A DNA stretch of 64,000 nt from Ligilactobacillus pobuzihii E100301 = KCTC 13174 (lineage in GTDB: Bacteria; Bacillota; Bacilli; Lactobacillales; Lactobacillaceae): the NCBI RefSeq assembly GCF_000349725.1, contig NZ_KB714700.1, forward strand, positions 49,144 through 113,143, given 5' to 3'. The position numbers were made by a program, and so were the translations under genes. Under the pieces are notes generated by a model that was given only the letters and a program-made list of their open reading frames with translations, ran no database searches and was not told the DNA's origin. Shown here one piece after another: positions 59,440 to 64,000 of this stretch (the stretch's first letter is position 1; each line of letters starts with the position of its first letter).

Positions 59440-60114
59440 ATGCCAGAAAAATATACAAAGCAAGATCTACTTGATCTTCAAAATGATACAATGCGTGAAT
59501 ATGCTGCGCAATTTGAAAAACACTATGCGGCTGGCTTGGCTAAAGTTTTGCAAATTTCAGAGATCCATGCTGTCTTAGCACAAGACTTTGAAGATGAGTT
59601 GTTAGAGGAATTACAACAATCACATGGAAAAAGAGGAGTTATGCTGCAGACAAACGGCAACATTGCACCATATTCTTTGATCATTTATTTAGGTGATGAT
59701 CCGTTAACTGCTTTTTCTGAGGGAAATTATGCTTTCGCTGAAGAATCAGGCTTAGAAAGTATAGTAACCCGTTTAGTTGATCGAGAAACGGACCGAGACG
59801 CACAAGAAAAGGGCGTTTTGGAAGAAAATCTATTGATGGGGTTGTCAACGACCTTTTTGCTAACGAGTGTTTATATGACCGAAGATCCAGTCATCAGTAA
59901 ATTCTTGGAAAAGCCGGAACCTCCTAAAGTTGAACAGAATGTGTTGGAATATTCAGCTAACGGGCGTAATATCGTAAATATCCCAACACGCCATGTTTTA
60001 AATGATTCTGAGCAAAAAAGTTTACAGGTCATCTTAAAGTTACGTCCAGAAATTGATGAAACTACGATCGATGTACAGTCAGATCGTGCACGTTACAGTG
60101 TGTTTGATTTCTAA
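59440..60114 (+). CDS. Hypothetical cytoplasmic protein, 224 residues
   Basis: I do not recognise this protein. It is acidic and mostly helical in its first 60 residues (YTKQDLLDLQNDTMREYAAQFE), then has a beta-rich region with APYSLIIYLGDDPLTAFSEG and a C-terminal segment VNIPTRHVLNDSEQKSLQVI. No signal peptide, membrane helix or cysteine is evident. A good ribosome site (GGGAGG) and a strong terminator mark it as a real single-gene unit. Confidence 0.7.
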   Translation: MPEKYTKQDLLDLQNDTMREYAAQFEKHYAAGLAKVLQISEIHAVLAQDFEDELLEELQQSHGKRGVMLQTNGNIAPYSLIIYLGDDPLTAFSEGNYAFAEESGLESIVTRLVDRETDRDAQEKGVLEENLLMGLSTTFLLTSVYMTEDPVISKFLEKPEPPKVEQNVLEYSANGRNIVNIPTRHVLNDSEQKSLQVILKLRPEIDETTIDVQSDRARYSVFDF

Positions 60115-60118
60115 ATGT

Positions 60119-60161
60119 CCCCCCCTTTAGTTATTAATTAGGCTAAAAGGGGGATTTTTTT
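60119..60161 (+). terminator. Terminator after the 224-residue gene
   Basis: CCCCCCTTTAG pairs with CTAAAAGGGGG and a seven-base T run follows. Confidence 0.88.
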
Positions 60162-60226
60162 GTTAATTATTTATTTTAGAAAAATAATAAAAAACTTTAA
60201 CAAATGTTTTTTTAAAGGGAATAACA

Positions 60227-60255
60227 TTGATATTTCTTAAAGGAAAATATACAAT
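60227..60255 (+). promoter_or_regulatory. Promoter of the DyP peroxidase gene
   Basis: TTGATA and TACAAT are 17 bases apart, a near-consensus sigma-A promoter, about 100 bases before the start codon. Confidence 0.6.
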
Positions 60256-60275
60256 AAAAAAGTAAACAAAAGAAA

Positions 60276-60329
60276 GAGTCGTACTCAATAGGGAAAGTAA
60301 TTATCTTACATACTTTTAAGAAACGACTC
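60276..60329 (+). promoter_or_regulatory. Structured leader of the DyP gene
   Basis: GAGTCGT pairs with ACGACTC at the base, and GAAAGTA with TACTTTT inside, making a two-tier hairpin between the promoter and the ribosome site. It has no T run, so it is not an ordinary terminator. Confidence 0.4.
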
Positions 60330-60351
60330 CAAAAATTTAGGGGGTTTAAAT

Positions 60352-61308
60352 ATGAAAGTTGATGCTAGTCAGGCGCAAGATGTCTGGAAAGATATCGGTG
60401 AACATGTTCAATTCACAGTATTAAAATTAAAGCGAGAAGATCAGGCACGTGACCGAGAGGTTATTCAAGAATTTGCCGACCGTTATCAGGCGATCTTACG
60501 TTCTTTGAAAATCAGAGATGCCGACCCTAAAACTGGTGAATCATCTTTAAAAGCTAGTTTTGGCTTTAGTAGTGATGCTTTTGAGTATTTGTTTCCGAAT
60601 GCACCTAAGCCAAAAGAATTAGAAAATTTTACTGGTTTAAAAGGACCTAAATATGAGATGCCTGGTACTGGTGGAGATTTATTTTTTCATCTGCGAGCTA
60701 GTAATGAAGCTGTTGTTTATGAAGCTCAAACACAGTTTATGCGCTTTTTAGGTGATATTGTTGAAGTCTTGGATGAAACGAAGGGATTTCGTTACTTTGA
60801 AGGGCGTGCGATCATTGGTTTCGTAGATGGAACTGAAGCACCACAAGTCGAAGATGCTGCAGAGTATGCAATTATTGGCGATGAAGATCCTAATTACATC
60901 AATGGTTCATATGCATTTGCACAAAAATGGTTGCATGACATGGATTTTTGGGATCACATGAAGACTGAACAGCAAGAAAGAGCAGTTGGACGAGAAAAGT
61001 TTACAGATCTCGAGCTAGAAGACGAAGACAAGATGCCAAATGCACATAATGTTAGTTCAAATTTTGAGATCGATGGCGAAGAGCAAAAAATAGTTCGCAT
61101 GAATGTTCCATTTTCTGATCCTGCTTCTGGCAAAACTGGTACTTATTTCATTGGTTATGCACGTCATTTCGAAGTTACTAAGCAAATGTGCCAGCAAATG
61201 GTGGATACTTCAGATTTTTTATTGACATTTTCGACGATCTTAAGCGGTCAACTTTTTTTCATTCCTTCCAGACCAACACTTGACGCAATTGCTGACGGTG
61301 AACTCTAA
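60352..61308 (+). CDS. Dyp-type heme peroxidase
   Basis: A 318-residue dye-decolorising peroxidase. The signature GFVDGTE (GxxDG) with the catalytic Asp is near residue 163; the proximal heme His lies in the MPNAHNVSSN segment near 229, and the Arg of the distal site in GYARHFEV. There is no Tat or Sec signal, so it is cytoplasmic. It needs heme, like the bd oxidase in this window, and would remove peroxides when heme is available; EfeB-like heme deferrochelatase activity has also been proposed for relatives. Confidence 0.9.
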   Translation: MKVDASQAQDVWKDIGEHVQFTVLKLKREDQARDREVIQEFADRYQAILRSLKIRDADPKTGESSLKASFGFSSDAFEYLFPNAPKPKELENFTGLKGPKYEMPGTGGDLFFHLRASNEAVVYEAQTQFMRFLGDIVEVLDETKGFRYFEGRAIIGFVDGTEAPQVEDAAEYAIIGDEDPNYINGSYAFAQKWLHDMDFWDHMKTEQQERAVGREKFTDLELEDEDKMPNAHNVSSNFEIDGEEQKIVRMNVPFSDPASGKTGTYFIGYARHFEVTKQMCQQMVDTSDFLLTFSTILSGQLFFIPSRPTLDAIADGEL

Positions 61309-61393
61309 GAAATGTTGTGCAATAAGCATTTAATTTGCATACTTACAAATAATTAGTAGAATTAGGAATGTATAGACGAAAGGAGAGTTGTTT

Positions 61394-61753
61394 ATGTATT
61401 TGACTGTTGAACCACAAGCACAAGAAAAATTACAACAATATATTGATGAAGACAAAGACCTATTATTAGATTTTGACGATGGCGTTGGTTCATTGTCTAA
61501 CGTGGGTACATGTACTTTAGCTTCTGTTTTTCGGATCATTGCAGTTGCTAAAGATGCAGAACAAAAAGATTATAATAAGTCATTAGACTCTAATCTTGGT
61601 ACTTTTAGATATAAAGGTTACAGTGAAATGTTTATGGATCCGCAAATGCGCTTAGTAGAAAACCCAACTAATAAGATGCTAAGTCTGCGGGGAAGTAATA
61701 GTGGTGAATTGACTGGTATGGTAACAGTTGAGGACCTTTCGGCTGAGGCTTAA
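61394..61753 (+). CDS. Iron-sulfur cluster biosynthesis family protein (HesB-like)
   Basis: A 119-residue protein of the HesB/IscA-like fold family found in lactobacilli. The pattern YLTVEPQAQEKLQQYID, LLLDFDDGVGSLSN and the RYKGYSEMFMDPQMRLVEN hairpin fits. Only one Cys (GTCTLAS) is present, so the usual three-Cys iron-sulfur scaffold is lacking. AGGAGAG lies 6 bases before the ATG at 61394; a TTG at 61388 overlaps that site and is rejected. Confidence 0.75.
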   Translation: MYLTVEPQAQEKLQQYIDEDKDLLLDFDDGVGSLSNVGTCTLASVFRIIAVAKDAEQKDYNKSLDSNLGTFRYKGYSEMFMDPQMRLVENPTNKMLSLRGSNSGELTGMVTVEDLSAEA

Positions 61754-61758
61754 TGCTT

Positions 61759-61813
61759 AAAAACTTCTAGTTTATCTTTACTTTTAGTGAAAGGTAAGCT
61801 AGAAGTTTTTTGT
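61759..61813 (+). terminator. Terminator after the HesB-like gene
   Basis: AAAACTTCTAG pairs with CTAGAAGTTTT, with a second inner stem (CTTTAC with GTAAG-type pairing), and a T run follows. Confidence 0.85.
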
Positions 61814-62009
61814 TTGCGTAATTATATAACTAAAAAATTTTTCCCGATTTTGATTGTAAGTCTCTATATGAGCTGTTGTTAGGCTATTTTTATCGATAAG
61901 TGAATTTTATTCAGCTTAACCTGAAAAGGTTGAATTTTACTAAACTAAGAGGCAATAGTATCCTTAGTGTAACTTATTGATCAAAGAAACAAGCTGAGGA
62001 GGAATTAAT

Positions 62010-63197
62010 ATGTTGCCAAAAGTATCACAACGTATCTCGCAAGATCCATCAGCAATGGATGAGCTATTAGAACTCAGTAATAATGAGCAAGTGATCTCAT
62101 TTGCTGCGGGCTATCCAGCGCAAGAATTATTTCCAAAAGAACAGCTAGAACACGCGTTTGTACATAGATCACAAAATAGTGCACCAGATCTATATCAGTA
62201 TGCATCCGTTGATGGCTATGCACCTTTACGGCAAAAAATTGCTCATTCAATATTGCAAACGGGTATTAGCGATGTTGATGAAAGTAATTTGTTTTTGACT
62301 CAAGGAGCGCAGCAGGGAATCAGCTTGTTAGCAGACCTGTTCTTGGATGTTGGCGATGGTGTGGTGGTTGAAGGCCCAAGTTATATCGGAGCTTTGCAAG
62401 CCTTCGAAAGTCGTAAGCCAACTTTTTATGAAATGCAAATGAAAAATGATGGTCCAGATTTAGCTCAACTAGAAGAGATCGTCAGTCAACATCCAGTTAA
62501 GTTAGTTTATACGATCCCGACATTCCAGAATCCGACAGGTGTTTGTATGTCAGCAAAAAAACGACAACGGATCGTTGAATTAGCTCAAAAGTATAATTTT
62601 TTGATCATTGAAGATGATCCATACCGTGAATTACGTTATCGCGGTAAGAGTTTACCCAGTATCAAATCATTTGACCAGACCGGCAATGTTGTCATGTTGG
62701 GTAGTTTTTCTAAAATCTTATCGCCAGCTTTACGTGTGGGCTGGATGGTAGCTGATCAAAGTCTATTAAGTTTAGTAAATGGATTACGTTCTGCGACGGA
62801 CTTTCAACCCTCGAATGTCGTCTTACAAATGATCGACCAATATTTACAAGAAAATGATCTACAAGAACATATTGAAAAAATCTGTGACGTCTATAGTAAA
62901 CGTAATGAGGCGATGCAGACAGCTCTGGGCAAATATTTACCTCAAAGTTGTAGTTTTTCCAAACCTGACGGCGGTTTCTTTATTTGGGTCACATTACCGC
63001 AAAATTTGTCAGCTAAAAAGCTTTTGCAAAATAACAGCCCCGTTACTTTTATTGAGAGTTCTCAGCTATATGAAACTAGCCATCAAATAAACCAAATGAG
63101 GTTGAATTTCACAGGTGTGACAGAAGGACAGATCAATGAGGGCTGTCGACTTTTGGCAGATAGTATAAAAAAGGCTAGTCTAGCATTAACAGCTTAA
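62010..63197 (+). CDS. PLP-dependent aminotransferase (class I/II, multi-substrate type)
   Basis: A 395-residue fold-type I aminotransferase. SFAAGYPAQELFP starts the domain; TIPTFQNPTG holds the conserved Asn; IIEDDPYRELRY carries the Asp and Tyr; the PLP lysine is in LGSFSKILSPALRVGW; and the carboxylate-binding Arg is in MRLNFTG. It resembles aromatic/2-aminoadipate (LysN-like) aminotransferases and lacks a GntR domain. AGGAGG precedes the ATG. It is a single gene; the amino acid is not determined. Confidence 0.9.
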   Translation: MLPKVSQRISQDPSAMDELLELSNNEQVISFAAGYPAQELFPKEQLEHAFVHRSQNSAPDLYQYASVDGYAPLRQKIAHSILQTGISDVDESNLFLTQGAQQGISLLADLFLDVGDGVVVEGPSYIGALQAFESRKPTFYEMQMKNDGPDLAQLEEIVSQHPVKLVYTIPTFQNPTGVCMSAKKRQRIVELAQKYNFLIIEDDPYRELRYRGKSLPSIKSFDQTGNVVMLGSFSKILSPALRVGWMVADQSLLSLVNGLRSATDFQPSNVVLQMIDQYLQENDLQEHIEKICDVYSKRNEAMQTALGKYLPQSCSFSKPDGGFFIWVTLPQNLSAKKLLQNNSPVTFIESSQLYETSHQINQMRLNFTGVTEGQINEGCRLLADSIKKASLALTA

Positions 63198-63218
63198 AAA
63201 ATTAAAATAAAACACTTA

Positions 63219-63426
63219 AGAGGCTGGGACAAAACAATATTCCAGTCTCTTCTTTTGCTAAAAATAATCAAATTATCGCTTGTAATTTTTATAGCATAAA
63301 CGCGTTTCAAAAGTCTGAATCCTCAATGTAATGCCATTTACGCCATTCCTATCCTGCGCTTTGCTACGGCCAAAAATGGCGTAAACGACGTTACATACCG
63401 GCTTCAAAACGACTTTTGTCCCGCTC
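63219..63426 (-). repeat. Modular intergenic repeat, copy J (inverted, diverged)
   Basis: It starts AGAGGCTGGGACAAAACA and ends GACTTTTGTCCCGCTCTC, so it runs opposite to copy A. Module 1 is present in diverged form (TTACGCCATTCCTATCCTG with the facing GGCGTAAACGACGTTAC region). Module 2 is replaced by a short unrelated spacer. It follows the aminotransferase gene. Confidence 0.65.
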
Positions 63427-63642
63427 TCTTTTATGAAAAAATGTGAAATAAATCACGAAAATTAAAATGATAAAATATAAACCTATCATTAGCTATGACG
63501 TATCCTTAAACAGTTGTGATATCGTTTACCAAACTGGTATTTAGATATTCTGTATATATAATTAAATTCATATAATTTAAAAACCATCAAAATTTATGCT
63601 ATTCTTTTAGTGAGCGCTATTACAAAGTTAGGAGGAGAAATA

Positions 63643-64000
63643 ATGGAAGAACCGATTTTATCCTTTAAGGATGTTAAAAAGGTTTACCGTGGTGGGAGCG
63701 TAGGTGTTGAAAATGTCAACCTTACGATCGATAAAGGGGAGTTTGTTTGTATGATCGGGACATCAGGTTCCGGGAAAACAACTCTGATGCGGATGATCAA
63801 TCGGATGCATGATGCCACGTCGGGCGAAATATTGTTTAATGGTCAAGACATTAAGAAGATCGATCCTGTTACTTTAAGACGACAGATCGGTTATGTGATT
63901 CAAAATATCGGCTTGATGCCACATATGTCGATTTACGATAATATCACCTTGGTTCCTCGCTTATTGAAATGGCCAGAAGAAAAGAAACGCAAGCAAGCCG
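63643..64000 (+). CDS. opuCA: Glycine betaine/carnitine/choline ABC transporter ATP-binding protein OpuCA, 3' partial
   Basis: The gene runs off the right edge; 119 codons are seen. It starts MEEPILSFKDVKKVYRGGSV with GGAGGAG upstream of the ATG. Walker A is GTSGSGKTT; TLMRMINRMHDATSGEI, DPVTLRRQIGYVIQNIGLMPH (Q-loop) and YDNITLVPRLLKWP are typical of OpuCA/ProV-type ATPases for compatible-solute uptake. The permease and binding-protein genes should lie beyond the window. It would import osmoprotectants under salt stress. Confidence 0.88.
   Translation, partial: MEEPILSFKDVKKVYRGGSVGVENVNLTIDKGEFVCMIGTSGSGKTTLMRMINRMHDATSGEILFNGQDIKKIDPVTLRRQIGYVIQNIGLMPHMSIYDNITLVPRLLKWPEEKKRKQA

Noticed and set aside
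1..64000. tRNA or rRNA genes
   Set aside because: I looked for cloverleaf and conserved rRNA stretches and saw none; a tRNAscan-SE and Infernal run would settle this.

Overview
The window reads as a chromosome segment of a low-GC Gram-positive lactic acid bacterium, most likely a member of the Lactobacillaceae. The signs are strong AGGAGG-type ribosome sites, a T-box leader, an ECF vitamin/amino-acid transporter, MntR/MntH, an Apf-like LysM protein, OpuC, and a cytochrome bd respiratory cluster with a demethylmenaquinone-type prenyltransferase but no heme genes. I cannot fix the genus from sequence alone.

Layout. 1-2.8 kb: the end of a flavoprotein fused to 3-dehydroquinate dehydratase, then an MFS transporter (likely quinate/shikimate metabolism). 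3-5.9 kb: divergent mntR and mntH with a universal-stress gene, sharing a palindromic operator candidate. 5.9-12.7 kb: a decayed accessory zone with small orphan proteins, a broken OhrR/MarR gene, a TPM-domain membrane operon, other gene debris and an internally deleted IS1380-type element.

12.8-21.2 kb: an AT-rich defence module. Four co-directional genes encode a large HTH protein with a sigma-region-4 motif, a ParB-like protein, a PLD nuclease fused to an SNF2 ATPase, and a MutH/Sau3AI-fold protein that seems to lack its catalytic residues. They face a cytosine-5 DNA methyltransferase and a Vsr endonuclease. I read it as an ATP-dependent 5mC restriction-modification system resembling NgoAVII/CglI in logic but not in gene layout. 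This is the best candidate in the window for an under-described system.

21.4-45.5 kb: mostly housekeeping and metabolism. It holds MupG, a TPR-SF1B helicase, SDRs, GT8, DeoC, a secreted aldose epimerase, a YolD-like protein, a lipoprotein, an Fe-ADH, a HAD phosphatase, a T-box-controlled ECF transporter, an Apf-like protein, QueG, a deoxynucleoside kinase, a YagU-like protein, a GPH sugar symporter and a choloylglycine-hydrolase family enzyme. 45.6-57 kb: a flavin disulfide oxidoreductase, then the respiratory block cydABDC, polyprenyl synthase, menA and NDH-2. 57-64 kb: a D-2-hydroxyacid dehydrogenase, a UPF0173 hydrolase, a DyP peroxidase, an aminotransferase and the start of opuCA.

Two genome-scale signals cross these regions. 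A modular intergenic repeat with two hairpins and inverted ends occurs about ten times in the backbone and never in the defence module. The tetranucleotide GATC is very abundant in a backbone gene I counted (31 in 1,314 bp) but rare in the defence SNF2 gene (3 in 2,607 bp), which supports recent acquisition of the module.
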